A stretch of DNA of 64,000 bases from Thalassobius sp. Cn5-15 (GTDB lineage Bacteria > Pseudomonadota > Alphaproteobacteria > Rhodobacterales > Rhodobacteraceae), in NCBI RefSeq assembly GCF_022347685.1, contig NZ_JAKRGF010000005.1, positions 1-64,000 on the forward strand, given 5' to 3'. This document shows, in pieces, positions 24,506 to 34,543 of the stretch; within the stretch, counting starts at the first letter, position 1, and every line of letters begins with the position of its first letter. A program made the position numbers and the translations under genes. The notes beneath the pieces were generated by a model, which was given only the letters and a program-made list of their open reading frames with translations, had not been told where the DNA came from and did no database searches.

Positions 24506-25705
24506 TTGGGCGTCCGCAGTTTCTTTGATCGCATCGAGCCCCATTTCGTTAAGGGTGGCCGCTATGAGCGGTACTTCCCCATGTACGAAATGGTCGAGAG
24601 CTTTCTCTTCACCCCGAAAACCGTAACCACCGCCGCGCCTCACGCACGGTCCTATGTCGATATGAAGCGGATCATGACCTATGTGGTCATCGCGACGATC
24701 CCCTGTATCCTCATGGGCCTTTATAACGTGGGTCTGCAGGCCAATACCGCGCTTGCTGATTTCCCGGCCACCGGCTGGCGTGCGGCGCTGATTGAATTTT
24801 TCGGCATCGGCTTTAACCCGCAGAACCCGCTGGCGAACTTCCTGCACGGTCTGTTGTACTTCCTGCCGATCTACATCACCACGCTTGTGGTTGGCGGTAT
24901 CTGGGAAGTGCTGTTTGCCACAGTGCGTCGTCACGAAGTGAACGAGGGCTTCCTCGTAACCTCGATGCTGTATGCTCTGATTATGCCCGCAACCACGCCG
25001 CTGTGGCAGGTTGCGCTGGGGATTTCCTTTGGTGTTGTGATCGGCAAAGAGGTCTTTGGTGGCACTGGTAAAAACTTCCTTAACCCTGCGTTGACAGGCC
25101 GTGCGTTCCTCTACTTCGCCTATCCGGCGCAGATGTCGGGTGACGCGATCTGGGTGCCTGTGGATGGCTTCACCGGTGCAACCGCACTGGCTGTGACCGC
25201 CGCAGATGGCGTTCAAGCACTGGCGGCTGAGGGTCTGACCTGGACCTCGTCCTTCATCGGGACGATCCCTGGTTCCATCGGCGAAACCTCGACGCTGGCC
25301 TGTCTGATCGGTCTGGCCTTCCTGCTGGTGACCCGCATTGCCAACTTCCGTCTGGTTCTGGGCTGTCTGGGGGGCATGATCGGCTTCTCGCTGTTGCTGA
25401 ACCTGATTGGCTCTGACAGCAACCCGATGTTTGCAATGCCGTGGTACTGGCATCTGGTCGTGGGCGGTTATGCCTTTGGTCTGGTGTTCATGGTGACCGA
25501 ACCTGTGTCGGCCAGCCACACCAACGTGGGCCGCTACATCTACGGCGCACTGATTGGCGTGATGGTGGTGATGATCCGTGTGATCAACCCGGCCTTCCCT
25601 GAAGGTATGATGCTGGCAATCCTGTTCGGCAACGTCTTTGCACCGCTGATCGACCACTTCGTCGTGCAGGCCAACATCAAGCGGAGGGCTCGTCGCAATG
25701 TCTGA
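24506..25705 (+). CDS. nqrB: Na+-translocating NADH:quinone reductase subunit B
   Basis: A 399-residue integral membrane subunit holding covalent FMN and riboflavin and forming the sodium path. The flavinylation motif DGFTGAT fits ApbE's Dxx(S/T)GAT consensus, so Thr226 is the predicted FMN carrier. About ten helices follow a cytoplasmic N-terminus of roughly 50 residues. The start is TTG at 24506, supported by AAGGAGGG 7 bases upstream and by family alignment (VRSFFDRIEPHF). It is 3 bases after nqrA and overlaps nqrC by 8 bases. Confidence 0.95.
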   Translation: MGVRSFFDRIEPHFVKGGRYERYFPMYEMVESFLFTPKTVTTAAPHARSYVDMKRIMTYVVIATIPCILMGLYNVGLQANTALADFPATGWRAALIEFFGIGFNPQNPLANFLHGLLYFLPIYITTLVVGGIWEVLFATVRRHEVNEGFLVTSMLYALIMPATTPLWQVALGISFGVVIGKEVFGGTGKNFLNPALTGRAFLYFAYPAQMSGDAIWVPVDGFTGATALAVTAADGVQALAAEGLTWTSSFIGTIPGSIGETSTLACLIGLAFLLVTRIANFRLVLGCLGGMIGFSLLLNLIGSDSNPMFAMPWYWHLVVGGYAFGLVFMVTEPVSASHTNVGRYIYGALIGVMVVMIRVINPAFPEGMMLAILFGNVFAPLIDHFVVQANIKRRARRNV

Positions 25706-26518
25706 GGATCAGAACGTGCAAAACACTGCTCCCAAAGGTGCCATCGGTCGCTTTCTGGCGATGCCGGCGGATACGCTGCCCAAGACCCTGTTTGTGGCCG
25801 TGACCCTGTGTCTGGTCGCGTCGATGATCGTATCGGCCGTCGCTGTTGCCCTGCGCCCCGCGCAGGAGGTGAACAAGCTGAAAGATAAGCAGGTCAACAT
25901 TCTGCAGGTCGCGGGTGTCTATGAGAAAGGCGTTGATGTGGCAGAGGCATTTGCCGCCTTTGAACCGCATGTGCTGGAACTGGAAACCGGTCGTTTCACC
26001 GATCAGTTCGACGCCAAAACCTTTGACGATCGCGCCTCTGCTGACAACCCCGACACCTCGGTTGCGCTGACCGACGATCCGGCCGCGATTGGCCGCAAGT
26101 CGCAGTTTGTCACCGTCTACCTGCTGCGTGACGATGCAGGTGCCATCGACAAGGTGATCCTGCCGATCCACGGCTATGGCCTGTGGTCCACGCTGTACGG
26201 TTTCATCGCGCTGGAAGAGAACGGCAACGACATCTACGGTCTGCAGTTCTATAGCCATGCCGAAACCCCCGGTCTGGGCGCAGAGGTGGACAACCCCCGT
26301 TGGAAATCGCTGTGGCGTGACAAGAAGCTGGCCGATGAAAACGGCATGCTGCAGATCACCGTTGCCAAATCGGTGCCTGCCGCAGGGGCTGAGTATCACG
26401 TAGACGCGCTGGCCGGTGCCACGTTGACATCGCGCGGTGTGGACAATCTGGTGAAATTCTGGATGGGCGAAGCGGGCTTTGCCCCCTTCCTGACCAATCT
26501 CAAAGCAGGAGAAATCTG

Positions 26519-26519
<1 letters not shown>
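25698..26519 (+). CDS. nqrC: Na+-translocating NADH:quinone reductase subunit C
   Basis: A 273-residue subunit with one N-terminal helix (about 28-52) and a periplasmic FMN-binding domain. The flavinylation motif is [10 protein letters not shown] with acceptor Thr242; Ala stands where Ser or Thr is usual in Dxx(S/T)GAT, while the essential GAT is kept. [15 protein letters not shown] and [11 protein letters not shown] are family hallmarks. The ATG overlaps nqrB's end and the gene ends in a TGATG overlap with nqrD. Confidence 0.95.
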
Positions 26520-27171
<652 letters not shown>

Positions 27172-27172
<1 letters not shown>

Positions 27173-27780
27173 TGGAAGCGCTGCTCTCCCTCGCGGTCAA
27201 AGCGATCTTTGTTGAAAACCTCGCGCTGTCCTTCTTCCTGGGCATGTGTACCTTTATCGCCGTGTCGAAGAAGATTTCGACCGCGATTGGTCTGGGGATT
27301 TCGGTGATGATCGTTCAGTCGATCACCGTGCCAGCGAACAACCTGATCCTGACCTACCTGCTGGCGCCCGGCGCGCTGGCATGGGCCGGTTTCCCTGATG
27401 TAGACCTGACTTTCCTTGGTCTGATTTCCTACATCGGTGTGATCGCCGCGCTGGTTCAGATCCTTGAAATGGTTCTCGATAAATACTTCCCGCCGCTCTA
27501 CAACGCGCTGGGTGTGTTCCTGCCGCTGATCACGGTGAACTGCGCGATCCTTGGTGGGTCGCTGTTCATGGTGGAACGTGGTTACGATCTGGCAGAGGCT
27601 GCGACCTACGGTGTCTCCTCCGGTTTCGGTTGGGCACTGGCAATCACCGCAATGGCTGGTGTGCGCGAAAAGCTGAAGTATTCCGATATCCCCGATGGCC
27701 TGCAGGGCATTGGCATCACCTTCATCACCGCTGGCCTGATGGCGCTTGCCTTCATGTCATTCAGCGGCGTGAAACTCTGA
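27172..27780 (+). CDS. nqrE: Na+-translocating NADH:quinone reductase subunit E
   Basis: A 202-residue integral membrane subunit with six helices. Cys26 (GMCTF) and Cys124 (VNCAILGG) complete the NqrD/NqrE Fe-S site. The typical [15 protein letters not shown] opening and the length match the family closely. It sits between nqrD (1-base overlap) and nqrF (13-base gap). Confidence 0.95.
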
Positions 27781-27793
27781 TAGGAGATCTGGA

Positions 27794-29017
27794 ATGGAAA
27801 CTTTTGCTCTGGGGATCATCCTATTTACGCTGATCGTTATCGCGCTGGTGGCGATCATTATGGCGGCCCGTTCGAAGCTGGTGTCCACCGGCGACGTGCA
27901 AATCACCATCAACGGTGAGAAAACCGTTTCTGTGCCCGCAGGCGGTAAACTGCTGCAGACGTTGGCCGATCAGAAGTTGTTCGTACCGTCGGCCTGTGGT
28001 GGCGGTGGTACTTGCGCGCAGTGCCGTGTGAAGGTCCATTCGGGCGGCGGGTCGATCCTGCCGACTGAAGAAAGCCACATCACCAAACGTGAAGCCGCCT
28101 GTGGCGACCGTTTGTCCTGTCAGGTTGCGGTCAAGCAGGACATGAACATTGAAGTGCCCGAAGAGGTGTTCGGCGTGAAGAAGTGGGAATGCACCGTGCG
28201 TTCCAACGACAACGTCGCAACCTTCATCAAAAATCTGGTGCTGGAACTGCCCGAAGGCGAAGACGTAAACTTCCGTGCGGGTGGCTATATCCAGATCGAA
28301 GCACCTGCGCACAAACTGTCCTACAAAGACTTCGACATTGGTGAAGAGTACCACGAAGACTGGGATAAATTTAACCTGTGGCAGTATGAATCCACCGTGG
28401 CTGAGCCGATTGAGCGCGCCTATTCCATGGCGAACTACCCTGATGAAAAGGGTCTGATCATGCTGAACGTGCGTGTGGCCTCGCCGCCTCCGGGGTCGCA
28501 AGGCATCCCACCGGGTCAGATGTCGTCCTACATCTTCAACCTGAAACCGGGTGATAAGGTCACGATTTCTGGTCCGTTTGGCGAGTTCTTCGCCCGTGAG
28601 ACTCAGAAGGAAATGGTCTTCATCGGTGGTGGTGCAGGCATGGCGCCGATGCGCAGCCACATCTTCGACCAGCTGAAGCGTCTGGAAAACCGTGATCGCA
28701 AGATCACCTTCTGGTACGGGGCGCGTTCAAAGAAAGAGATGTTCTTTGTCGAAGATTTCGACACGCTGGCCGACGAGTTTGATAACTTTGAATGGCACGT
28801 GGCATTGTCTGATGCCCTGCCAGAGGACGATTGGAAAGGCTACACCGGCTTCATCCACAACGTGCTGCTGGAAGAGTACCTAAAAAACCACCCCGCGCCT
28901 GAGGATTGCGAATTCTATATGTGTGGTCCGCCGATCATGAACCAATCGGTGATCAACATGCTGTTGGATCTGGGTGTCGACCGCGAAGACATCATGCTGG
29001 ACGACTTCGGCGGTTGA
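27794..29017 (+). CDS. nqrF: Na+-translocating NADH:quinone reductase subunit F
   Basis: A 407-residue entry subunit that takes hydride from NADH. One N-terminal helix (4-25) precedes a ferredoxin domain with 2Fe-2S ligands Cys68, Cys74, Cys77 and Cys109, an FAD domain with RAYSMANYP (the FAD-binding RxYS motif, about residue 214), and an NADH domain ([16 protein letters not shown]-terminal CGPPIMN). The protein ends DDFGG, a usual NqrF terminus. AGGAGAT precedes the ATG. A strong terminator follows, closing the operon. Confidence 0.96.
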   Translation: METFALGIILFTLIVIALVAIIMAARSKLVSTGDVQITINGEKTVSVPAGGKLLQTLADQKLFVPSACGGGGTCAQCRVKVHSGGGSILPTEESHITKREAACGDRLSCQVAVKQDMNIEVPEEVFGVKKWECTVRSNDNVATFIKNLVLELPEGEDVNFRAGGYIQIEAPAHKLSYKDFDIGEEYHEDWDKFNLWQYESTVAEPIERAYSMANYPDEKGLIMLNVRVASPPPGSQGIPPGQMSSYIFNLKPGDKVTISGPFGEFFARETQKEMVFIGGGAGMAPMRSHIFDQLKRLENRDRKITFWYGARSKKEMFFVEDFDTLADEFDNFEWHVALSDALPEDDWKGYTGFIHNVLLEEYLKNHPAPEDCEFYMCGPPIMNQSVINMLLDLGVDREDIMLDDFGG

Positions 29018-29036
29018 TCGCAAAATAAAGACTTCA

Positions 29037-29068
29037 AAAAACGCCGCAGCTCGTCTGCGGCGTTTTTC
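29037..29068 (+). terminator. Rho-independent terminator of nqrABCDEF
   Basis: ACGCCGCAG pairs perfectly with CTGCGGCGT around a 5-base loop, with an A run before it and TTTTT after, 20-odd bases past the nqrF stop. Confidence 0.9.
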
Positions 29069-29175
29069 GTTGCGCAACTAAAAAGGCCCGCCGTTTGCGA
29101 CGGCGAGTCTTTGACAGGGGGGCTGCGCTATGGGGAAGGTCCTGCTCCCCTGTTTGTCGATTTGGGGGGGCTGAC

Positions 29176-29652
29176 TTAGCTGCCGGGCAGGATAACCTTG
29201 TCGATCACATGGATCACGCCGTTGCTGGCGGCAATATCAGCGGCTGCGACATTGGCGTCGTTCACCATCACCCCATTGTCCATATCAATGGTGATGTCGC
29301 CACCCTGTACGGTGGTTGCTTTCATGTCGTCCTGCAGATCGGTGGACATCACCTTGCCGGGCACAACGTGGTAGGTCAGGATGGCGACCAGTTGATCCTT
29401 ATTCTCGGGCTTCAGCAGGGTTTCAACCGTGCCTTCGGGCAAGGCAGCGAAGGCTGCATCAGTCGGGGCAAATACGGTGAAGGGGCCGTCGCCCTTCAAT
29501 GTGTCCACCAGACCGGCGGCCTTCACGGCAGCAACAAGGGTGGTGAAATCACCAGCGCCCATTGCAGTGTCTACGATGTCTTTGGAATGGCCGTCAGCAA
29601 AGGTGGGGCTGGCCAGCAGGGTGGCGATTGCGAATGCGGTTGCACGGATCAT
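29176..29652 (-). CDS. Secreted fasciclin (FAS1) domain protein
   Basis: A 158-residue exported protein: signal peptide to about residue 19 (SPTFADG), then a single FAS1 domain with the H1 box [17 protein letters not shown] and H2 box [15 protein letters not shown]1 domains mediate adhesion or protein-protein contact at cell surfaces; in alphaproteobacteria they are small periplasmic or secreted proteins of uncertain role. I chose the ATG at 29652 because CGGAGT precedes it and the signal begins there. It stands alone, convergent with nqrF. Confidence 0.92.
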   Translation of the reverse strand: MIRATAFAIATLLASPTFADGHSKDIVDTAMGAGDFTTLVAAVKAAGLVDTLKGDGPFTVFAPTDAAFAALPEGTVETLLKPENKDQLVAILTYHVVPGKVMSTDLQDDMKATTVQGGDITIDMDNGVMVNDANVAAADIAASNGVIHVIDKVILPGS

Positions 29653-29801
29653 TGTGTCTACTCCGGGTTGGGTTCTAACTGCGATGCCTGTTGGACATCT
29701 GAGACCGTTACGGGGCATTTTGGGATTTGGATCTGCGGTTTTCGCGTGATTTAGGCCTTGAAACGCTGGGATGCGAGGCTAAGCAAGCAGTGGAAATGAT
29801 T

Positions 29802-31106
29802 TCAAACACGTTTTTGTGATCTATTTTCTGCGCTTTTGCGCCCATCGATTAGCCCTTTGGGCAGGGCAAATAGCCATGCGATCGCCAGCAATTTCAGCAG
29901 GCAGGGGATCAACGCATAGGCCAATGCCAGTGCGTTCAGGGCCGCAGGCTGCGGCGTTTGAGTGCTGGTTGGATCATAGCCCACCCAAGCCAGCGCCGGT
30001 AGCGCGACAGCGGCCGCCAGCGTTAGGGCCAGTTTCGCGGCGAAGGTCCACAGGCTGAAGCCTAATCCTTCGGGCAGATCCATACGGCCCAGTACGGTTG
30101 CAAAGGCAGCAGGCAGGATCACCATGTCCGCAGCCAAGGCCGCGCCAGAGGCCAGGCAGACCACTGCAAAGGCCGCTGTTGACCCTGCGGGTAGGTTGGC
30201 GGCCCAGCCAAATCCCACAATCGCCAGGATCATCCCTGCCAACAAGGCGTTGCGTGGTCCCCAATGACGTGCAGCGCGCGACCATAGCGGCGCCGCGACG
30301 CCTGCTGCAACGAAGAACAGGATCAGGAACAGGCCGGTGAGTTGCGGTATCTGCAACTGATCCTCGACAAAGAACACGAACAACGTCGACGACAGCGCTA
30401 CTGGTAGCGCGTTCAACAACCCAAGCGCCAAGAGCCAAAGAACAGCAGGCTGCATCAGGCGGCGCCAGGCGATTTGGCTTCCCGAGGATGCCGGGCGTGC
30501 GCGGGGGCGCCACAGCATCGGCGTCAGCAGGGCACAAGCCGCGATAAGCGCAATAAGCAACAGGCCGAAATCGCGATAGGGTGCCACGCGCTGCGCCGCG
30601 ATGAGCAGCTGCGGCGCGCTGGCCGCAATCAACACACCGGCAAGCAGCCCCGCTTCGCGCCAGCCTGCGAGTCGCAGGTGTTGGTCCCCCGCCGCGCCAG
30701 CAAGTAGCACCGACTGACCATAGAACAGGATCTGCAACAGCGAATAGCTGGTGAAGACAACCACCAGCGCCAACAGCATCCACCACACGGGCGCCAACAG
30801 CGGTGGCAGCACGAACAATAGAGCAAAGCCCAGTGCCAGCCCCCCCAACCCCAGATTGGCCAGCGCCAGCCGACGGTGGGCAAAGCGGTCGACCATCCAT
30901 CCCAGTGCCGGATCCTGCACCAGATCCATCAGCCGGATGGTGATCAGCACCGCGCCCAGCGTCGCCAGATCCATCCCGTAATCACGGGCCGCGAAACTGG
31001 GCAGGTGAATGTAAAGAGGCAGACCTGCACTGGCGAGGATTGCAGAAAATATCCCCACACGCGGGTAGAGGCCAGAGGGGATCCCGGCAGAAGACGCGCG
31101 CGTCAT
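29802..31106 (-). CDS. MFS transporter (GPH/melibiose-carrier-like)
   Basis: A 434-residue permease with 12 hydrophobic segments. Features include AARDYGMDLATLGAVL and RLMDLVQDPALGWMVDRF near helices 1-2, the MFS loop 2-3 region of the glycoside-pentoside-hexuronide-type branch. The substrate is unknown. Its ATG overlaps the stop of the chalcone-isomerase-like gene by ATGA, so the two are co-translated, which is an uncommon pairing. Confidence 0.85.
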   Translation of the reverse strand: MTRASSAGIPSGLYPRVGIFSAILASAGLPLYIHLPSFAARDYGMDLATLGAVLITIRLMDLVQDPALGWMVDRFAHRRLALANLGLGGLALGFALLFVLPPLLAPVWWMLLALVVVFTSYSLLQILFYGQSVLLAGAAGDQHLRLAGWREAGLLAGVLIAASAPQLLIAAQRVAPYRDFGLLLIALIAACALLTPMLWRPRARPASSGSQIAWRRLMQPAVLWLLALGLLNALPVALSSTLFVFFVEDQLQIPQLTGLFLILFFVAAGVAAPLWSRAARHWGPRNALLAGMILAIVGFGWAANLPAGSTAAFAVVCLASGAALAADMVILPAAFATVLGRMDLPEGLGFSLWTFAAKLALTLAAAVALPALAWVGYDPTSTQTPQPAALNALALAYALIPCLLKLLAIAWLFALPKGLIDGRKSAENRSQKRV

Positions 31107-31678
31107 TCCTCACCACGCAGTTTTCGCGACAGCGCAGGATCACGTGATTGATCCGACAGCCAGATCGACATCACCCGTTTGCGCACGTCCGGATGGTCCA
31201 GATCGCAGGACCGTTGGCCATTAAACAAAAAGGTGATCCGATCTTTGCGTGCACCGAAAGCGACGAAACGGTCTCCTTTGGCTACGGTGCGATAACACTG
31301 GGTCAGCTTTTCGACGATCATCGACTGATCTGGCAGACGCCCTTCCATCCGGATCAGCTCTTTGTTGGTGGCGGTCAGCAATTGTTCCTGAGAAAACCCG
31401 CGTTGATAGGTCAGTTCCAGCGCGAAAGGCTTCTGCCAGTCAAAGGCGGCGGCCTTGGTGGTGAACAGGCGACCATCATAGATCGGCAAGCCAAACCAAC
31501 GGACCTTCGCCGCGCCAAGCTCTGCGGCGGCGGGCAAGGCGGATTTAACCTCCGCCGGTGGGGCGTCGTTTGCGGATGCGGCGGTGTGGAAGAGGTTCGT
31601 GACGCTCAGGCACAGGGCAAAAAGTGCGGCGCGCTGTGGTGTAAGGCGGGGTTTGGGAAAACGACATGCGGTGGGCAT
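31103..31678 (-). CDS. Chalcone-isomerase-like secreted protein
   Basis: A 191-residue exported protein matching the bacterial chalcone-isomerase-like family. It has a signal peptide (about 1-36, ending TAASAND) and the family core VRWFGLPIYDGRLFT with a LELTYQRGFSQEQLL helix. Bacterial members bind fatty acids or lipids rather than making flavanones; no enzyme activity is established for this group. AAAGGA precedes the chosen ATG at 31678; a longer frame upstream lacks a signal peptide. It is coupled to the MFS gene downstream. Confidence 0.8.
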   Translation of the reverse strand: MPTACRFPKPRLTPQRAALFALCLSVTNLFHTAASANDAPPAEVKSALPAAAELGAAKVRWFGLPIYDGRLFTTKAAAFDWQKPFALELTYQRGFSQEQLLTATNKELIRMEGRLPDQSMIVEKLTQCYRTVAKGDRFVAFGARKDRITFLFNGQRSCDLDHPDVRKRVMSIWLSDQSRDPALSRKLRGEE

Positions 31679-31885
31679 CTTGCGGTCCTTTCGAACTATA
31701 GGAAAGATACGGGCCGCGCGCCGCCTTGGATTAAAATCGCCCGCGTCGTCTGCCGTCCCGGTCCCCGCGTATGGTTGCAAAACCGTGCATGATCTGTCGT
31801 TTCTCACATCGCACGGGCGAAATTATGCCGTTAAGTTAGGGCAGTAGCGACCAGCAAACGCCATAGCGACTAAAGTGAGTGTGAG

Positions 31886-32590
31886 ATGACCGAGATCTGG
31901 GAAGGCTTGAGACAGGCCGCCCTTTTGATAGCAACCCTGGATCCGGATCTTTTGCAGATCTCGGCCCGTTCGTTGCAGGTCACGCTGAGCGCGACACTGA
32001 TTGCCTCGGCCATTGGGCTGCCGCTGGGCGGGATGCTGGCGGTTTATCGCTTTCGCGCGCGGCGCGGTGTGATTGCCCTGATGAACGCGATGATGGGTCT
32101 GCCGCCGGTGGTGGTGGGGCTGATCGTCTATCTTCTGCTGTCGCGATCTGGTCCGTTCGGCGTGTTTGGCCTGCTGTTCACGCCCGCTGCGATGATCATC
32201 GCACAGGTGGTGATTCTGACGCCGTTGATCGCGTCAATCGCCCATCAGGCTCTGCGCGAGTTGTGGGCGGAATATCATGATTTGCTGATTTCGCTGAATA
32301 CCACCAGACGGCAGCGTATTGTGACCCTGCTGTGGGACGCACGCCGTGCATTATTGACCGCTGCCCTTGCAGGATTCGGACGCGGTATCGGTGAGGTGGG
32401 AGCGATCATGATTGTAGGTGGGAACATCGACCAAGCCACCCGGGTGCTGACCACGGCGATTGCGCTGGAAACCGGCAAGGGCAACTTTGCGCTGGCACTG
32501 GGACTTGGCTTTGTGCTGATCGCCATTGCCATTGGGGTGAATCTGGCGATCCACTTTGCCTCCCGAACGGAGGTCAGCAGCCGATGGTAA
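31886..32590 (+). CDS. tupB: Tungstate ABC transporter permease
   Basis: A 234-residue inner-membrane permease with five to six helices. The coupling loop is GFGRGIGEVGAIMIVGGNI, typical of TupB/ModB-like oxyanion permeases. The opening MTEIWEGLRQAALLIATLDPDL and the position before a small ATPase and a TupA-type binding protein identify the TupABC system, which imports tungstate (and less well molybdate). It overlaps tupC by 7 bases. It is the first gene of the operon. Confidence 0.9.
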   Translation: MTEIWEGLRQAALLIATLDPDLLQISARSLQVTLSATLIASAIGLPLGGMLAVYRFRARRGVIALMNAMMGLPPVVVGLIVYLLLSRSGPFGVFGLLFTPAAMIIAQVVILTPLIASIAHQALRELWAEYHDLLISLNTTRRQRIVTLLWDARRALLTAALAGFGRGIGEVGAIMIVGGNIDQATRVLTTAIALETGKGNFALALGLGFVLIAIAIGVNLAIHFASRTEVSSRW

Positions 32591-33312
32591 GTGCAACGCA
32601 TTCTCGGATTTTGCCGCTAGAGCTCAGCGCTGCCACGGTCAAACGGCGTGGGCGCACGCTGGTTGGTCCGATAGACCTGACATTGGGGCGTGATGGCTTC
32701 ACCATCGTCCTTGGCCCAAACGGGGCGGGCAAGACGTCGCTGCTGCGGTTGATGCACGGGCTCGAACGGCCAGCGACAGGCACCGTGACCTGGGCCGCAG
32801 ATGAGGATACGTCGCGTGCCCATCAGGCCTATGTGTTTCAGCATCCCACGTTGATGCGGCGGTCAGTGCTGGACAATGTGGCCTACGCGCTGACAGTTCA
32901 TGGAACGCGGCGCGTTGAGGCCCGAGATCGGGCGGCAGCGGCATTGACGGATGTGGGTCTAGGCGACAGCCTGGGTAAACCTGCATGGGTTCTGTCGGGG
33001 GGGGAACGGCAGAAGCTGGCGTTGGCCCGCGCCTTGATCCGTCATCCGCAGATCCTTTTTCTGGACGAACCCTGTGCCAGTCTGGACGGCGGCGCAATCC
33101 GTGATATTGAGGCGATCCTAAACCGCGCCCACGCAAGCGGCACGCGGATCGTGATGATCACCCATGATCTGGGCCAAGCGCGGCGTTTGGCGCGCGATGT
33201 TCTATTTATCTACAAGGGCCGCGTGCATGAGGCTGCGCCTGCTGACACTTTCTTTGAGGGACCCGCCACGGCAGAGGCCCGCGCCTTCGTAAATGGAGAT
33301 ATTTTGCTATGA
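32584..33312 (+). CDS. tupC: Tungstate ABC transporter ATP-binding protein
   Basis: A 242-residue ATPase with Walker A GPNGAGKTS, signature LSGGERQK, Walker B ILFLDEPCASLD and switch MITHDLGQA. The length and the short VFQHPTLMRRSVLDNVAYAL Q-loop segment suit the TupC branch. The start at 32584 overlaps the permease stop, and its own stop overlaps tupA by ATGA, so all three subunits are translationally coupled. Confidence 0.9.
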   Translation: MVSATHSRILPLELSAATVKRRGRTLVGPIDLTLGRDGFTIVLGPNGAGKTSLLRLMHGLERPATGTVTWAADEDTSRAHQAYVFQHPTLMRRSVLDNVAYALTVHGTRRVEARDRAAAALTDVGLGDSLGKPAWVLSGGERQKLALARALIRHPQILFLDEPCASLDGGAIRDIEAILNRAHASGTRIVMITHDLGQARRLARDVLFIYKGRVHEAAPADTFFEGPATAEARAFVNGDILL

Positions 33313-34154
33313 CACTGAAATTTGCCGAGAAGATGTGCGGCAAATCCCTGCGCTGCGCTGCGCTGGTTTTGACCATTAGCGCGATGGGCACGGGCGCGGC
33401 TTTTGCGGATACAATGCGCATGGCGGTGACCACCTCGTTCCACAATTCCGGCCTGTCGGATGTGCTGTTGCCGCAAATCAAGGCGGATCTGGATCTGGAG
33501 GTGCAGTTGCTGGTCGTCGGCACTGGTCAGGCGCTGCGGCTGGGGCAGGCGGGCGATGTGGATGCGATCCTCGTGCACTCCAAACCGGCTGAAGAGGCTT
33601 TTGTTGTCGGTGGCTATGGGCCGCACCGTACGGAAATCATGTATAATGATTTCGTGCTGATCGGCCCCGCTGCGGACCCTGCCGGGATCAAAGATGCCGC
33701 TGACGCCGCCGTTGCGCTGGAGGCGATCCGTGGCGCAGAAGTGCCGTTCGTCAGCCGTGGAGATGATAGCGGCACCCATAAGAAAGAGCTGAGCCTTTGG
33801 CAAAACGCTGGCCTCGACGCGGCCGCGCTGGCCCCCAACTGGTACAAGGCTGCAGGCGCAGGCATGGGCGCGACGCTGAATACCGCATCTGGTATGAATG
33901 CTTATGTGATGTCTGATCGCGCCAGCTGGCTTAAATTTGCTAACAAAGGCGATCTGGAACTTTTGTTCGCCGGGGATCCGGTGCTGTTCAATCAATATGC
34001 CTACCTGCCAGTGAGCGTGGAGCTGCATCCGCACGTAAAGGCCGATCTGGCTGCGCAGTTGGAGGCATGGTTGGTCTCGGACATCGCCAAGGAGCTGATC
34101 AACGGCTACCGTCTGAATGGCGAGGCGCTGTTCACCTTCAACGCGGCGGAATAA
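33309..34154 (+). CDS. tupA: Tungstate-binding periplasmic protein
   Basis: A 281-residue periplasmic protein with a signal peptide ending near AAFAD (residue 34). TupA hallmarks are TTSFHNSGLSDVLLP, VVGTGQALRLGQAGDVDA, MYNDFVLIGP and SRGDDSGTHKKEL; the Thr/Ser and Arg residues in the first and last of these coordinate the oxyanion in characterised TupA proteins. Distinguishing tungstate from molybdate rests on family membership. Its stop codon is immediately followed by the stop of the convergent TusA-like gene with no base between. Confidence 0.92.
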   Translation: MTLKFAEKMCGKSLRCAALVLTISAMGTGAAFADTMRMAVTTSFHNSGLSDVLLPQIKADLDLEVQLLVVGTGQALRLGQAGDVDAILVHSKPAEEAFVVGGYGPHRTEIMYNDFVLIGPAADPAGIKDAADAAVALEAIRGAEVPFVSRGDDSGTHKKELSLWQNAGLDAAALAPNWYKAAGAGMGATLNTASGMNAYVMSDRASWLKFANKGDLELLFAGDPVLFNQYAYLPVSVELHPHVKADLAAQLEAWLVSDIAKELINGYRLNGEALFTFNAAE

Positions 34155-34421
34155 TCAGCCCAACACCAGTCGGTAGCGATACGGTGCCTTGCCCTCGCTG
34201 CTGGCCGTCTCTGGTGGCAGTTCCTCGGCACCTTCATAGCTATGTCCTGCCTCATGGCAGAAATGCGGTATGTCGATCAGGGCTGCGGGATCATCGGCCA
34301 GAACGGTCACAACAGACCCGGTTGGCAGCCCCTGAATCCGTTTGCGCAACCGTAGAACCGGCAGCGGGCACAATAGGCCAAGGGCGTCAATGTCCAGTGT
34401 CTGTGTCGATCTATCCGTCAT
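34155..34421 (-). CDS. TusA-family sulfurtransferase-like protein
   Basis: An 88-residue cytosolic protein of the TusA/SirA fold. The catalytic cysteine is in GLLCPLPVLRLRKRI (about residue 18), followed by the usual VLADDPAALIDIPHFC strand. TusA proteins relay persulfide sulfur for tRNA thiolation or molybdenum-cofactor sulfuration. The position divergent from fdhD and beside mob genes points to sulfur supply to the FdhD/Moco pathway. The start at 34421 is the family-consistent ATG; one 13 codons upstream is possible. Confidence 0.85.
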   Translation of the reverse strand: MTDRSTQTLDIDALGLLCPLPVLRLRKRIQGLPTGSVVTVLADDPAALIDIPHFCHEAGHSYEGAEELPPETASSEGKAPYRYRLVLG

Positions 34422-34543
34422 GCGTCTTGTGTAGAACTTGCCCCTTACCTTGTCCATGCTGTGATACAGTCTGCGAAGTGCTTGAACTCCCACCCAAAGG
34501 GCGTAACTGTGGATCAGCGCCCGAACTGAACAGGACTAGCCCC

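Noticed and set aside
24068-25657. 529-codon minus-strand frame across nqrAB
   Set aside because: It is antisense to two clearly identified genes and extremely His/Gln/Arg rich, a by-product of high-GC codon bias.
34067-34543. N-terminal extension of fdhD by 159 codons
   Set aside because: It would read through tupA's end and across the TusA gene with a cysteine/proline-rich, non-conserved sequence. The TTG at 34544 with an SD fits the family length.
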